Shown here in pieces: positions 46,267 through 55,054 of a DNA stretch of 64,000 bases. Below the pieces are notes generated by a model. That model ran no database searches, was not told the origin of the DNA, and saw nothing but the letters and a program-made list of their open reading frames with translations. Source of the stretch: CAZOOK01 sp964581385 (GTDB taxonomy: Bacteria > Pseudomonadota > Gammaproteobacteria > Nevskiales > Nevskiaceae); NCBI GenBank assembly GCA_964581385.1, contig CAZOOK010000019.1, positions 1 to 64,000 of the forward strand, in the 5' to 3' direction. Both the position numbers and the translations under genes were made by a program. The first letter of the stretch is position 1, and each line of letters begins with the position of its first letter.

Positions 46267-46596
46267 ATGACGCGCCATGTCTTTGTTGGTCACTCTAGTG
46301 CGGTGGAAGGCCGCGAGGATGAGTACAACGACTGGTACGTCAATTATCATCTTCCGGCGCTGCTGCAGTGCCCTGGCGTTATTTCCGTGCGACGCTTCAA
46401 AGTTACAGATGCGCAGCTTCCCAACACCGCTCGATCGTTCAAGTACCTCGCGATTTACGAGGTCGAGACTGATGATCCGCGGAGCTTCGTCAACGAAGTG
46501 CTCTCCCGTGCAGCTACCGGACGTCTGCCAACCAGCAGCACGAGTGCGCCCGGCTCGTCCGCCGTGCTGTGGGAAGAGTTGGAAGAGTTGAAATAA
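46267..46596 (+). CDS. EthD-like dimeric alpha/beta-barrel protein (109 aa)
   Basis: This is a paralogue of 4412-4753 with the same core: RHVFVGHSSAVEGREDEYNDWYVNYHLPAL, then FKYLAIYEVETDD. ATG 46267 is chosen because the protein then starts with its first beta strand; a TTG at 46243 would add eight unrelated residues. The C-terminal tail is low-complexity (Ser/Thr/Pro). It follows the molybdopterin gene by 215 bases and is convergent with an SDR. It is a small pathway-associated protein, possibly an enzyme or chaperone of oxidised intermediates. Confidence 0.7.
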   Translation: MTRHVFVGHSSAVEGREDEYNDWYVNYHLPALLQCPGVISVRRFKVTDAQLPNTARSFKYLAIYEVETDDPRSFVNEVLSRAATGRLPTSSTSAPGSSAVLWEELEELK

Positions 46597-46683
46597 GCGA
46601 CGAACCCGCTTCTCCGCCGTAGTGGCCGGCAGCCGATTTCCCCGTTTATGGGCCGTGCGGTTTGCAAACAAAAGGTTGGAATC

Positions 46684-46710
46684 CGTCTCGTCGCGAAGTG
46701 CGACGAGACG
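46684..46710. terminator. Bidirectional hairpin terminator candidate
   Basis: A perfect 11-bp stem (cgtctcgtcgc / gcgacgagacg) encloses a 5-base loop. It lies between the convergent EthD-like and SDR genes, directly after the stop of each. T-rich DNA follows on the minus strand (ccttttgttt), while the plus side is less T-rich. It probably ends transcription mainly of the SDR unit. Confidence 0.55.
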
Positions 46711-46719
46711 CAGCAGTTG

Positions 46720-47481
46720 TTATCCCCGCCACCCTCTTATCCGATTGCCCGCATCACAATTGACGATTTCGCAGTCGATGAAACGCGCGTCGTCGGAGGC
46801 AAGGAATGCGGCGAGTGCGGCGATGTCGGCGGCGGTGCCATCCAGTTTCAACAGCTGCTGGCTCTGAATACGTTCGAAGGTTCCGGGGGGCAGGCTCGTA
46901 CGCGAAGCCGGCGTCTCCATTACGCCCGGTGCGATGGCATTGACGCGGATGCCGTCGGCGGCGAAGGCACTGGCCATGCCGTAGGTCATAGCGTTCAGCG
47001 TTGCTTTGGTGACGCCATAGGCGGTGCCGGGGGTATAGCTCGCCATGGAGGTGACGTTGAGGATGACGCCAGGACCTTTCGCGAGTGCGGGTCGCAGTGC
47101 CTGGGCGAGGATCAGCGGCGAAATGGCATTGACGTTCAGATAGCGCAGCCACTTTTCCTGGCTCAAATCGTGGAAGCCGCGCGTGATTTCGCCGTAGGCG
47201 ATGCCGGCATTGTTGATCAGCACATCCAGCCGCGGGTACTGACTGCAGATTTGCGCGCCGAATTTCTGGATATCGTTTTCGACGGCGAGATCGACGCGAT
47301 GGGTGGAGCACTCTGTGCCTTGTGCGCTTAGTGTGGCGGCGGTTTGTTCCAGACCGGTTGCGTCGATGTCAGTGAGGATCAGCCGTGCGCCTTCACTGGC
47401 AAGCCTATTTGCAAAGGCTTGCCCCATTCCGCCTGCAGCTCCCGTGATCAGGACTGATTTGTCAGCGAAGCGTTTCGTCAC
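46720..47481 (-). CDS. Short-chain dehydrogenase/reductase
   Basis: This 253-residue SDR has VLITGAAGGMGQ, INNAG, catalytic Ser in NVTSMAS and Tyr-x3-Lys in YGVTK, then RVNAIAPGVMETP. Asp in LTDID favours NAD. GTG 47481 is chosen over TTG 47517 because GGAG lies six to eight bases upstream. It follows the sulfotransferase gene by 62 bases on the same strand, so the two form an operon. Probably a hydroxysteroid/terpene-alcohol dehydrogenase; substrate not identifiable. Confidence 0.85.
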   Translation of the reverse strand: MTKRFADKSVLITGAAGGMGQAFANRLASEGARLILTDIDATGLEQTAATLSAQGTECSTHRVDLAVENDIQKFGAQICSQYPRLDVLINNAGIAYGEITRGFHDLSQEKWLRYLNVNAISPLILAQALRPALAKGPGVILNVTSMASYTPGTAYGVTKATLNAMTYGMASAFAADGIRVNAIAPGVMETPASRTSLPPGTFERIQSQQLLKLDGTAADIAALAAFLASDDARFIDCEIVNCDAGNRIRGWRG

Positions 47482-47543
47482 ATTTTTCTCCGTCGCAGCG
47501 ATCAAAGCTATTGTCAACCGACCCTAGCGCAGCGTCGCCCGCT

Positions 47544-48695
47544 TCAACCTTCGCGCTCGACCTCATAGCGTGCCAGATAGCGCTCGAACATCGGCGCGAG
47601 CTTCTCCACGCTAAGGCCGTACTGCGCCAGTTTGTATTCGTGCTTGCCGAACTTGTCTTGAGCGTTGTCGGCGAGCCAGGTGCGCATGCCGGATTCTGCG
47701 GCCGGCGTGAACTCGTCGCCGAGCGCTTTGTAGAGCGTGCGCATGGTCTCGACCGGCTGGCGCATGAGGTCGGCGTAATGCACGTCGATGATGCGGTTTT
47801 CGCCCAGCTTGTCGCGTGCGTCCATGATGCGGCTGGCATGCTCTGCGGCCTGCCAGGAACAGTTTTCACCGAGCCATTCCACGTCGATCTTGCCGAGGAA
47901 CGCTTGGTGCGAGAGCGAGATCAGACTGCAGAACGAGCCGGTGGCGGTAAAGGGATCGCGATGCGTCCAGACCAGGCGCGCATCCGGATAGATCTTGAGC
48001 AGCGTTGGAATCCACAGCGCGTGCGAAGGCATTTTCAGATTCCAGATACCCGGCGCATCGGCCTGCAGCAATTGCAGGAAGCGCTTGTGGTATTGGTAAG
48101 TCGAGGTCATGTCGGTCTGGAACAGCCAGTCGCGATAGTTCCGCAGCTTGCCGCGTGCTTCCCACATCAACGCCTTGAAATCGTGCGCGATGAAAAACAT
48201 GCACTCGTTGGGATAGATCGCGGAATTGCGGTAGTACTTGCCCATCTCCGGGCGCGCCGCCAGCATTTTGCGCTCCGTCTCCAGCCGTGCCAGTGCGCGC
48301 GGATCGGTATAGAGCGCGTCTTTGGTCGGCGGTGGAACCGGATCGTCGATTTCCCAAGTGAGCGGCGAGCGACGTCCCGGGTCCGCGGCCAGCAAGTTGC
48401 TGAGCAGCGTGGTGCCGGTGCGCGGAACGCCGAACACGAACACCGGTCGCTCGACTGGGCGCTTGAGCAGCTCGGGCCGCTGCTCGAGATAGGCGGTGGT
48501 CTTCAACCGCGTGGCCAACGCGGCGACGATGGCGCCGCGCAGGCGTTCGGTGGCGGAGTCAGGACGCTCGCTGCGATTGAGGTCCGAGAGGAGAATATCC
48601 AGCCCTTCGCGGAAGCTTTCGCTGTCGAACCGCTCCAGACCAGTGGCGCGCTGCGCCTGTTCGATCAATTCATCCGCAACGAATTTCTGCGCCAT
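47544..48695 (-). CDS. Sulfotransferase-family protein (383 aa)
   Basis: This protein has the PAPS-binding 5'-phosphosulfate loop VFGVPRTGTTLLSNLL and the 3'-phosphate-binding WTHRDPF, as in the bacterial 'sulfotransferase family protein' group. A conserved Trp/His-rich middle (LKMPSHALWIP) follows. GGAGAAGG precedes the ATG. A paralogue of similar length lies at 55055-56230. Homologues are regularly found in bacterial steroid and hydrocarbon clusters, but their substrates are unknown. It might sulfonate a hydroxyl, or be a nucleotide-binding enzyme with another role. It is located upstream of an SDR in one operon. Confidence 0.78.
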   Translation of the reverse strand: MAQKFVADELIEQAQRATGLERFDSESFREGLDILLSDLNRSERPDSATERLRGAIVAALATRLKTTAYLEQRPELLKRPVERPVFVFGVPRTGTTLLSNLLAADPGRRSPLTWEIDDPVPPPTKDALYTDPRALARLETERKMLAARPEMGKYYRNSAIYPNECMFFIAHDFKALMWEARGKLRNYRDWLFQTDMTSTYQYHKRFLQLLQADAPGIWNLKMPSHALWIPTLLKIYPDARLVWTHRDPFTATGSFCSLISLSHQAFLGKIDVEWLGENCSWQAAEHASRIMDARDKLGENRIIDVHYADLMRQPVETMRTLYKALGDEFTPAAESGMRTWLADNAQDKFGKHEYKLAQYGLSVEKLAPMFERYLARYEVEREG

Positions 48696-48906
48696 GTGAA
48701 CACCTTCTCCAGGATCGGCGGCCGCATGCTAGGGATAATGCCGGCCAATGTATAACGGCATCTTGGGGTGGCGCGCAGGGGTCTGGCAACGCCATTCGAT
48801 TTCGAGCACCGGACACAGTGTTGTATTCAAGCCTTCCAGTGCCAAAACGTCCAAAATACAACTTTTATACCGTCAGCCGCGACGGTCAAAGTGATGTCAA
48901 CAGGCT

Positions 48907-50154
48907 TTAATCCCAACGCAGCGGCAGCGAGTCAAACGCGATGATGTTGCCGGCGTGGAATTTGACCGGCTTCTCGGGATCAAGCCGGAAGGTCGGCAAC
49001 CGCTCGAGCATCCGGGTATAGAGGATTTGCAGCTCCAGCCGCGCCATGTGCGAGCCCAGGCAACGATGCGGGCCTACACCAAAGGCAATGTGCACCTTGT
49101 TGCTTCGATTGATGTCGAACGTCTCGGGAGCCTCGAACTCCTTCTTATCGAGATCCGCGCCCGGCAGATAAATAGCGACCCACTCACCCGCCCTTATCGT
49201 CCAGCCCTCGAGTGCGGTGTCCTTGGTCACGCGCCGCATTGGAATGGTAAATGTGTAGCGTCGCAGCAGCTCTTCAGTCGCTTCCGGAATGAGCTCGGGG
49301 TTCGCTCGCAAACGATTCTGAAGGTCGGGATTGCGCGCGAGATGGCGGATGCCGTAGCCCATGCCATTGATGACGGTATCGAGGCCCGCAATGAACAGGA
49401 GGACCGCGTAGTCTTCCATCGTGTCCAAAGTCATCGGCTTGCCATCAATCTGCGTTTTCCATAGCAGGCTGATGAGGTCGTCTTTGAGATCATCCTTGCG
49501 TGCCTTTATGACATCGAGCATGGCGTCGGCCACCATGCGCAGGCGTCGTGCCATTTCGACCGGCTCGCGCATGCCCGGTGCCATGAATTCATGCACCAAT
49601 TGCCGGAATTTGGCTTGCCGCTCGAGCGGCAGTCCCATCATCTTCATGAACACCTGAACCGGCAGCGGTTCGGCGATGGCCGGGATGAAATCGCAATGAC
49701 CCTGAGCGATGACTGCATCGATCAGCGAATCGGCAAGTGCGCGGACCTCTTCCTTGCGTGCCATCACGGCTTTGGGTGAGAAAGCCTGTTGTAGTGGAAT
49801 GCGGTACTTGGTGTGCTCGGGAGGATCGAGCGAAATCGGGACGGACTGTGGAATGCGCGGCATCCCCGGCGGCATCATCGCCGCCTGTCTGGCCATCTCC
49901 TCGCGCGGCATGGGTTCGCTGGAGAAATTCGCCGGATCGCGCGATGCCTGGAAAACAGCCGCGTGACCGATCGCGACCCAGTGGCCGCCGTTGCGTGGCG
50001 TCCAGAAGACCGGTGGCGCTTGTCGCAGTAGTTCCAGTACCCGCTCGTGAGGATCGCGGAGCAGCGCAGGATCCGCGTGCATATCGAAGTCGTAGACTGC
50101 GGCAACGGGAATGTGCGCCGGTTTGGATGCGAGCGGGCTCATCGAAGTACTCAC
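48907..50154 (-). CDS. P450cam-like cytochrome P450 (415 aa)
   Basis: This soluble P450 has the unusual I-helix LLFIAGLDTVINGMG. It matches the GLDTV core of P450cam/CYP101, not the common AGxET, and has ELLRR (ExxR) and heme loop FGVGPHRCLGSHMARLE. The start is GTG 50154, with AGGAGAA six to ten bases upstream. Residues 1-147 of the longer open frame run antisense into the neighbouring gene and are spurious. The CYP101-like I-helix suggests a terpenoid substrate. It would need a ferredoxin, possibly 7416-7745. The adjacent AraC gene is upstream on the same strand. Confidence 0.88.
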   Translation of the reverse strand: MSTSMSPLASKPAHIPVAAVYDFDMHADPALLRDPHERVLELLRQAPPVFWTPRNGGHWVAIGHAAVFQASRDPANFSSEPMPREEMARQAAMMPPGMPRIPQSVPISLDPPEHTKYRIPLQQAFSPKAVMARKEEVRALADSLIDAVIAQGHCDFIPAIAEPLPVQVFMKMMGLPLERQAKFRQLVHEFMAPGMREPVEMARRLRMVADAMLDVIKARKDDLKDDLISLLWKTQIDGKPMTLDTMEDYAVLLFIAGLDTVINGMGYGIRHLARNPDLQNRLRANPELIPEATEELLRRYTFTIPMRRVTKDTALEGWTIRAGEWVAIYLPGADLDKKEFEAPETFDINRSNKVHIAFGVGPHRCLGSHMARLELQILYTRMLERLPTFRLDPEKPVKFHAGNIIAFDSLPLRWD

Positions 50155-50191
50155 AATAATTCTCCTTGTACAAAGCGCTCGGCGGCGCGAT

Positions 50192-51073
50192 CTAGATTTT
50201 TGCGGCTGCGTTCTCTGCGCGCAGTATGTGGTGCCGGTACTGGCGCGGTGTTTCCCCCGTGGCGCGGCGGAAAGCGAAGCAGAAACTGGACGGTGAAGCA
50301 AAGCCTAGCGAATAGGCGATCGCCTTGACGCTTTGATCGTTAGCCAGCAGGCGCTTGGCGTGGTCGATGCGGCAGTTGGCCACATAGTCGCCGATGGAGC
50401 AGCGACGGCTGGCGCGGAAGCCGCGCGTGAGTTGCCGCACCGAGAGGCCACATAGCGCCGCAAGTTCGGTGAGCGTCGGTGTTTCGCCTACTTCTCCAAG
50501 CCGCTCGTCGATCAACCGCAGCCGCCACGGCGCCAGCCCGCCGCTGGCCAGGCTTTCATTGATCGCCCCGTAGTAGCGGTTCAGCTCGATCGCCATCTGC
50601 ACTGCCATAAGTTCAACCAGCATTTCGCTGGCGAAACCAGGATGGCGCGTTTCTTCAGCGAGCCGCAGCAACAAGCCGCGGATATTCGCATCGGTGATGT
50701 CGAGGCTCGCCTCCAGCCGCTGGTCGGTCCATTCCAGATCGTCCTGCAGCCAGTCGCGAATCCGCTCCGGCTGCAGGCGGCACACGAGGGACGTCTGACG
50801 GCCGCAATCGCTGCGCGCACGCACCGTTTCGCGCGGAGGCAGCAGAAAAATTTTGCCGATGCGTTCGAAGCGATGAGGGGCCCAGTGCTCGCGGTAGCAG
50901 GCACGTGCATTGTGCATGCGCGGTGTGAGGCACAGATCAACGCGGTAGGCGTCGTCGTCGCGCAGGAGGTTGTCGGCGGGTTCCACTAAATGAAACTGCA
51001 CGATCTGTGTGGCGGCGACCGGCACGCACAGCTCCGCCTCAATTGTCGCTAAGTGTTTTTCGGGGAGCCGCAT
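50192..51073 (-). CDS. AraC-family transcriptional regulator (293 aa)
   Basis: The C-terminal about 100 residues form an AraC-type double helix-turn-helix (LTELAALCGLSVRQLTRGF and VKAIAYSLGFASPSSFCFAFRRATGETPRQYR). The N-terminal domain is poorly conserved. It lies 37 bases upstream of the P450 start on the same strand and is divergent from the SDR-MDR-MBL operon at 51293. It is thus well placed to activate both units. The divergent gap is 219 bases; I saw no confident binding site. Confidence 0.87.
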   Translation of the reverse strand: MRLPEKHLATIEAELCVPVAATQIVQFHLVEPADNLLRDDDAYRVDLCLTPRMHNARACYREHWAPHRFERIGKIFLLPPRETVRARSDCGRQTSLVCRLQPERIRDWLQDDLEWTDQRLEASLDITDANIRGLLLRLAEETRHPGFASEMLVELMAVQMAIELNRYYGAINESLASGGLAPWRLRLIDERLGEVGETPTLTELAALCGLSVRQLTRGFRASRRCSIGDYVANCRIDHAKRLLANDQSVKAIAYSLGFASPSSFCFAFRRATGETPRQYRHHILRAENAAAKI

Positions 51074-51292
51074 CTTGTCGACTTAACTAAATCTGCTTAC
51101 CTGTCCGGTCAGTGCCGGTTTAGAAGTTACTATAACGCTCAGGCGACGGTGGTCAAAATAGATATTCTGTCCCGGCCTCGCGATTACGGCTCATTCTCGA
51201 CACCGCTGCGGGTTGTGAGGTGCCGCGCGCCGCACGAAACTGTTCCAACACATGCCGGAACGACACTCCGGCGCACTATGGAGGAATAATCG

Positions 51293-52075
51293 ATGGCAAA
51301 AGGCCTGTTCGATCTTCACGGCAAGGTCACAGTAGTCACTGGCGGCAACAGCGGTCTCGGCCTGGGTTTCGCGCGTGGCATTGCCAAGCAGGGCGGCGAC
51401 CTGGAGATCTGGGCGCGCAACGTGGAGAAGAACGGGGCGGCCAAGAAGGAGCTGGAAGGCTATGGCGTGCGCGTAATCACGCGACAGGTAGATGTGTCCT
51501 CCGAGGCGCAGATCGTGGCCGCCTATGAAGGGCTGATGAAAGACTTCGGCCGCGTGGACTGCGTGATCGCCAACGCCGGTCTGCCGCCGCCGCGCGGCGG
51601 AACACTGGAGCAGCCGACCAAAGACTATCTCGCGTTCCTTGACACCAGCATGCACGGTGCCTTCTACACCCTGCGCGAAGGAGCACGGCTGATGGTGAAA
51701 CGCGCCGAAGCCGGCGAACCCGGCGGCTCGCTCATCTTCTGCGGCAGCCTTTCGATGTTCCAGGGACTGCCGGGCAAGATCCCCTATGCGGCATCGAAAG
51801 CCGCGATGGGTGCGACGATCCGCTGCATGGCTACCGAGTTTGGAAAATTCGGTATCCGCGCCAACTCGATCGCGCCGGGCTACATCAAGACCGGCATGAC
51901 CGGCGAGGGCGAACTCAACCAGATCGATAAATTCATGTTGACCAAGAACGCGATTCCGCGCCCTGGCTACATGGCCGACTTCGAAGGCATTGCCGCCTAC
52001 CTGGCAAGCGATGCTTCGTCCTTCCACACCGGCGACACGATCATCATCGACGGCGGCTGCACGGTCATGTTTTGA
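51293..52075 (+). CDS. Short-chain dehydrogenase/reductase
   Basis: This 260-residue classical SDR has VTGGNSGLGLGFA, ANAGL, catalytic Ser in FCGSLS and Tyr-x3-Lys in YAASK, then RANSIAPGYIKTGM and IIDGGCTVMF at the end. GGAGGAATA precedes the ATG, a strong site. It opens a plus-strand operon with zinc alcohol dehydrogenase, MBL-fold protein, SnoaL-like protein and sulfotransferase. A 3-oxoacyl/hydroxysteroid dehydrogenase-type reaction is likely, substrate unknown. Confidence 0.87.
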   Translation: MAKGLFDLHGKVTVVTGGNSGLGLGFARGIAKQGGDLEIWARNVEKNGAAKKELEGYGVRVITRQVDVSSEAQIVAAYEGLMKDFGRVDCVIANAGLPPPRGGTLEQPTKDYLAFLDTSMHGAFYTLREGARLMVKRAEAGEPGGSLIFCGSLSMFQGLPGKIPYAASKAAMGATIRCMATEFGKFGIRANSIAPGYIKTGMTGEGELNQIDKFMLTKNAIPRPGYMADFEGIAAYLASDASSFHTGDTIIIDGGCTVMF

Positions 52076-52115
52076 CCGTCAATCATAGGTTCGATGACGC
52101 AGAGGGGTAACTGAT

Positions 52116-53141
52116 ATGGGACGCGTACTGAATATTCACGGGGTCAACGACGTCAGGCTGGATCCGATCGATCCGCCGCGTCCCGGCAGCAAGGACGTCG
52201 TGGTGAAGGTGAAGGCTTGCGGCATCTGCGGCAGCGATCTCAGCTATATCAAGATCGGCGGCATTCATCGCAAGCCCGATGGCGTGACGCCAATCGGTCA
52301 CGAGGCTGCAGGCGAAGTAATTGCTGTCGGCGACGCCGTCAAAGGTGTCAGCGTCGGCCAGCGCGTGGTCATCAATCCGATGATGACGCCGAGTTACATC
52401 GGTAGCGGTGGCCCCGAGGGCGCGTTCACCGAAGAGCTGCTGGTGCGCGACGCGCGCTTGGGCGACAGCCTGCTGCCGATTCCGGGAGATCTGCCCTACG
52501 AGATCGCCGCCTTGACCGAGCCGCTTGCTGTAGCGTTGCATGGCGTCAACCGCGCGCAAGCGAAGGCGGGCGACAAGGTGGTCGTGTTCGGCTGCGGTCC
52601 GATCGGGCTCGGTATGGTGTTGTGGCTGGTGGACCGCGGCGTGACCGATGTGGTCGCGCTCGATCTGTCGCCGGAACGTTTGGAGCGCGCCAAAGCGTTG
52701 GGCGCGCGCGCGGCGTTCGATCCCACGCGCGAGGACGTTCGCGCCAAGCTCCTCGAGCTGCATGGCTCCGCGCGCGTGTTCAGCCGCGAAGCCGTGGGTA
52801 CGGATGCTTTCATTGACGCTGCCGGCGCTCCGAATATTTTGTCCGACGTGGTGAAGATGGCCAAGTACCAGTCACGCATGGTCGTGACGGCTGCGTACAT
52901 GAAGCCGGTCTCGCTCGATCTGGGCGCAATGCTTACCACCGAAATGACGATCACGACCGCGGTCGGTTATCCGACCGAAATGCCTGACGTGATCGCGGCC
53001 TTGCCGCGGCTGCGCGAAAAGGCTGCGCCGCTCATCAGCCATCGCTTCCCCTTTGGCAAGATGATCGAGGCGCTCGGCGTCGCTGCGACGCCGATGTCGG
53101 CGAAAGTGATGATCGACTTCGAGCAGGGAGCTTCGGTATGA
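52116..53141 (+). CDS. Zinc-type alcohol dehydrogenase (MDR) lacking the structural zinc site
   Basis: This 341-residue MDR enzyme has catalytic-zinc elements GICGSD and IGHEAAGEV, and nucleotide motif VFGCGPIGLGM. The lobe that normally carries four Cys for structural zinc here reads VINPMMTPSYIGSGGPEGAF and has no Cys, so only the catalytic zinc is likely. The Asp after the second Rossmann strand (ALDLSPE) favours NAD. AGAGGGG precedes the ATG. Its stop overlaps the next start as ATGA, so translation is coupled to the MBL-fold protein. Confidence 0.85.
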   Translation: MGRVLNIHGVNDVRLDPIDPPRPGSKDVVVKVKACGICGSDLSYIKIGGIHRKPDGVTPIGHEAAGEVIAVGDAVKGVSVGQRVVINPMMTPSYIGSGGPEGAFTEELLVRDARLGDSLLPIPGDLPYEIAALTEPLAVALHGVNRAQAKAGDKVVVFGCGPIGLGMVLWLVDRGVTDVVALDLSPERLERAKALGARAAFDPTREDVRAKLLELHGSARVFSREAVGTDAFIDAAGAPNILSDVVKMAKYQSRMVVTAAYMKPVSLDLGAMLTTEMTITTAVGYPTEMPDVIAALPRLREKAAPLISHRFPFGKMIEALGVAATPMSAKVMIDFEQGASV

Positions 53142-54430
53142 CAAAGGCTTCAGGAACGAATTCGGGCGAACGTGGCGAGAAGACCGAGGAGAGCAAGCCG
53201 CTGCTTGCGTCCCTGGTACAGGCGGGAGAACAGCAAAAAGAAGTAGTGGCAATCACCGACTTCATCTTCATGGCGAAGGACATCTCCAACGCCTACCTGG
53301 TGACGACGGGCGACGGCGATATGCTGGTCAATACCGGCTTCATGGATAGCGCCGAACGCAACAAAGCGCTGTTCGCGCCGGTGCGTCGCGGACCTTTGCG
53401 CGCCATCATCCTGACCCAGGGCCATCCCGATCACTTTGGCGGCGTGCCGGCTTTGCGCGAACCCGGCACCAAGGTGATCGCCGAGCGTCGCTTCACCGAT
53501 ACCTGTCGCTACTTTCAGCAGCTCATGCCCTATATCGGCCGACGTTCGGCCAAGCTCTGGTCGGGCACCGTCAAACGCAAGGGCACGCCGGTCCCGGAAG
53601 TCGTTCCGGACATCACCGTCGACCGCCGCCATGCCGTGGAGATCGGCCGCCGGCGTTTCGAGTTGATCTCGACGCCCGGTGGCGAAGCACTGGATTCGCT
53701 CGTCGTGTGGATGCCGAACGAGCGCATTGTTTTCACCGGTAACCTGTTCGGGCCGGTGTTCATGTCGATGCCGAACCTGTGCACGGTGCGCGGCGACAAG
53801 CCGCGTTCGGTGGTGCGCTATCTGCGCTCGCTGGATATGGTGCGCGAGCTGGGCGCCGAACTGCTCATCACCGGCCATGGCGAGCCCATCCGCGGCGCCG
53901 CGAAGATCCGCGCCGATCTCGATAAGCTCCACGCCGCCGTCTCCTACGTCAACGAAGCCACCATCGCGGGCATGAACGCCGGCAAGGATGTGTACACGCT
54001 GATGCGCGAAATCCGCCTGCCGAAAGAACTGAAGATCGGCGAATTCCACGGCAAGGTGTCGTGGGCGGTCCGAACCATTTGGGAAGAGTATTCCGGCTGG
54101 TTCCACTACGACTCCACTACTTCTCTCTACGACGTGCCGCGGTCCAGCATTAATGGCGATCTGGTCGAACTGGCGGGTGGCGCCGCGCCACTCGTTGCAG
54201 CTGCCCGGCAGAAACTGGGACAGGGCCGGGCTCTCGAAGCCATGCATCTTCTGGACATCGCTCTCGGCGCGGAGCCTGCACACGCGGCTGCCCTGGCGGT
54301 CAAGAAAGAGGCGCTGCAAAGTCTGCTGAAAGAGTCAGGCGGCACGAACCTGAGCGAGACCATGTGGCTCAAGTCCGAAATCGCCGCGGTTGAAGCCGCG
54401 TTGGCGCCAAGTCAGACCGCGGCGTCATAG
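53138..54430 (+). CDS. Metallo-beta-lactamase-fold, alkylsulfatase-like protein with altered metal motif
   Basis: This 430-residue protein has an MBL domain with TQGHPDHFGG at 93-102. The first His of HxHxDH is Gln94. Downstream are STPGGEALDSLVV and ITGHGEPI (further metal-site regions). The C-terminal part WEEYSGWFHYDSTTSLYDVP plus helical repeats (AARQKLGQGRALEAMHLLD) matches the alkyl sulfatase dimerisation domain of SdsA1-like enzymes. With Gln94 the dinuclear site may be changed or mononuclear. No signal peptide is present, unlike many secreted alkylsulfatases. It is coupled to the MDR gene. A role as hydrolase of a sulfate ester or lactone is possible. Confidence 0.78.
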   Translation: MTKASGTNSGERGEKTEESKPLLASLVQAGEQQKEVVAITDFIFMAKDISNAYLVTTGDGDMLVNTGFMDSAERNKALFAPVRRGPLRAIILTQGHPDHFGGVPALREPGTKVIAERRFTDTCRYFQQLMPYIGRRSAKLWSGTVKRKGTPVPEVVPDITVDRRHAVEIGRRRFELISTPGGEALDSLVVWMPNERIVFTGNLFGPVFMSMPNLCTVRGDKPRSVVRYLRSLDMVRELGAELLITGHGEPIRGAAKIRADLDKLHAAVSYVNEATIAGMNAGKDVYTLMREIRLPKELKIGEFHGKVSWAVRTIWEEYSGWFHYDSTTSLYDVPRSSINGDLVELAGGAAPLVAAARQKLGQGRALEAMHLLDIALGAEPAHAAALAVKKEALQSLLKESGGTNLSETMWLKSEIAAVEAALAPSQTAAS

Positions 54431-54466
54431 CTCCGCGGCCGCATGGCCGCTCTTCAGGGAATCCAC

Positions 54467-54994
54467 ATGAGCATCGATCAAAAGGCACTCGCCGCGCTGA
54501 TCGCCAAGGAAGAAATCCGCGAGCTGGCGATGCTTTATTCGCGCGGTGTCGATCGCAAAGACATTGAACTGCTGCGCACGCTCTACGCCAAAGACGCGAC
54601 CGATCATCACGGTAAGCATTTCAGCGGTGGCGCCGAGGACTATCTCAAGTTTCTAGAGCGATCCTTTCCGCACATGCGCATGAGCGGGCACTACATCTGC
54701 AATCACCTCGTCTCGGTGGACGGCGACCAGGGCGAAGGCGAGGTCTATGCGCTGGCCTATCACCTCATACCGGATGGCAAGGGCAGCCTCGTCGAGGACT
54801 TTCAATGCGTCCGCTACGTCGACCGCTACCGCAAGGAAAATGGCCGGTGGCTGTTTGCCAGCCGGGTGGTGTCATTCGATCTCCAAAGCGTCCGTCCAGT
54901 CACCACATCGCCGGGACCGGCACCGTCGCTGGCTGAGGATCCGAGCTATACCAGCCTTTCCAGCCGGCTGTTCGCGCGCGGTCCCAGAGCTTAG
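54467..54994 (+). CDS. SnoaL/NTF2-like protein (175 aa)
   Basis: This small protein has the SnoaL-like cone fold pattern: N-terminal helices (ALIAKEEIRELAMLYSRGVDRKDIELLRTLYAKDATD), then strands GGAEDYLKFLE, HYICNHLVSVDGDQGEGEVYALAY and GRWLFASRVVSFD. A Tyr/Asp pair (YSRGVDRKD) lies where NTF2-like isomerases and dehydratases have catalytic residues. ATG 54467 has AGGGA six bases upstream. Such proteins act as isomerases, dehydratases or hydrolases; those in steroid clusters include delta5-isomerase-like enzymes. It lies within the SDR-MDR-MBL operon. Confidence 0.78.
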   Translation: MSIDQKALAALIAKEEIRELAMLYSRGVDRKDIELLRTLYAKDATDHHGKHFSGGAEDYLKFLERSFPHMRMSGHYICNHLVSVDGDQGEGEVYALAYHLIPDGKGSLVEDFQCVRYVDRYRKENGRWLFASRVVSFDLQSVRPVTTSPGPAPSLAEDPSYTSLSSRLFARGPRA

Positions 54995-55054
54995 AAGCGC
55001 GCGTCGCGCCACGAATACTCGCACGGCGGATTCGAACAACGCAGGAGAGCAGCC

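Noticed and set aside
47511..48755. 414-residue plus-strand frame
   Set aside because: Antisense to the sulfotransferase gene, whose PAPS motifs are intact; no ribosome-binding site or family match.
48820..48862. Inverted repeat gttgtatt...aatacaac upstream of the sulfotransferase
   Set aside because: Short arms 27 bases apart and no convincing promoter spacing; could be chance.
53150..54319. 389-residue minus-strand frame
   Set aside because: Antisense shadow of the MBL-fold gene.
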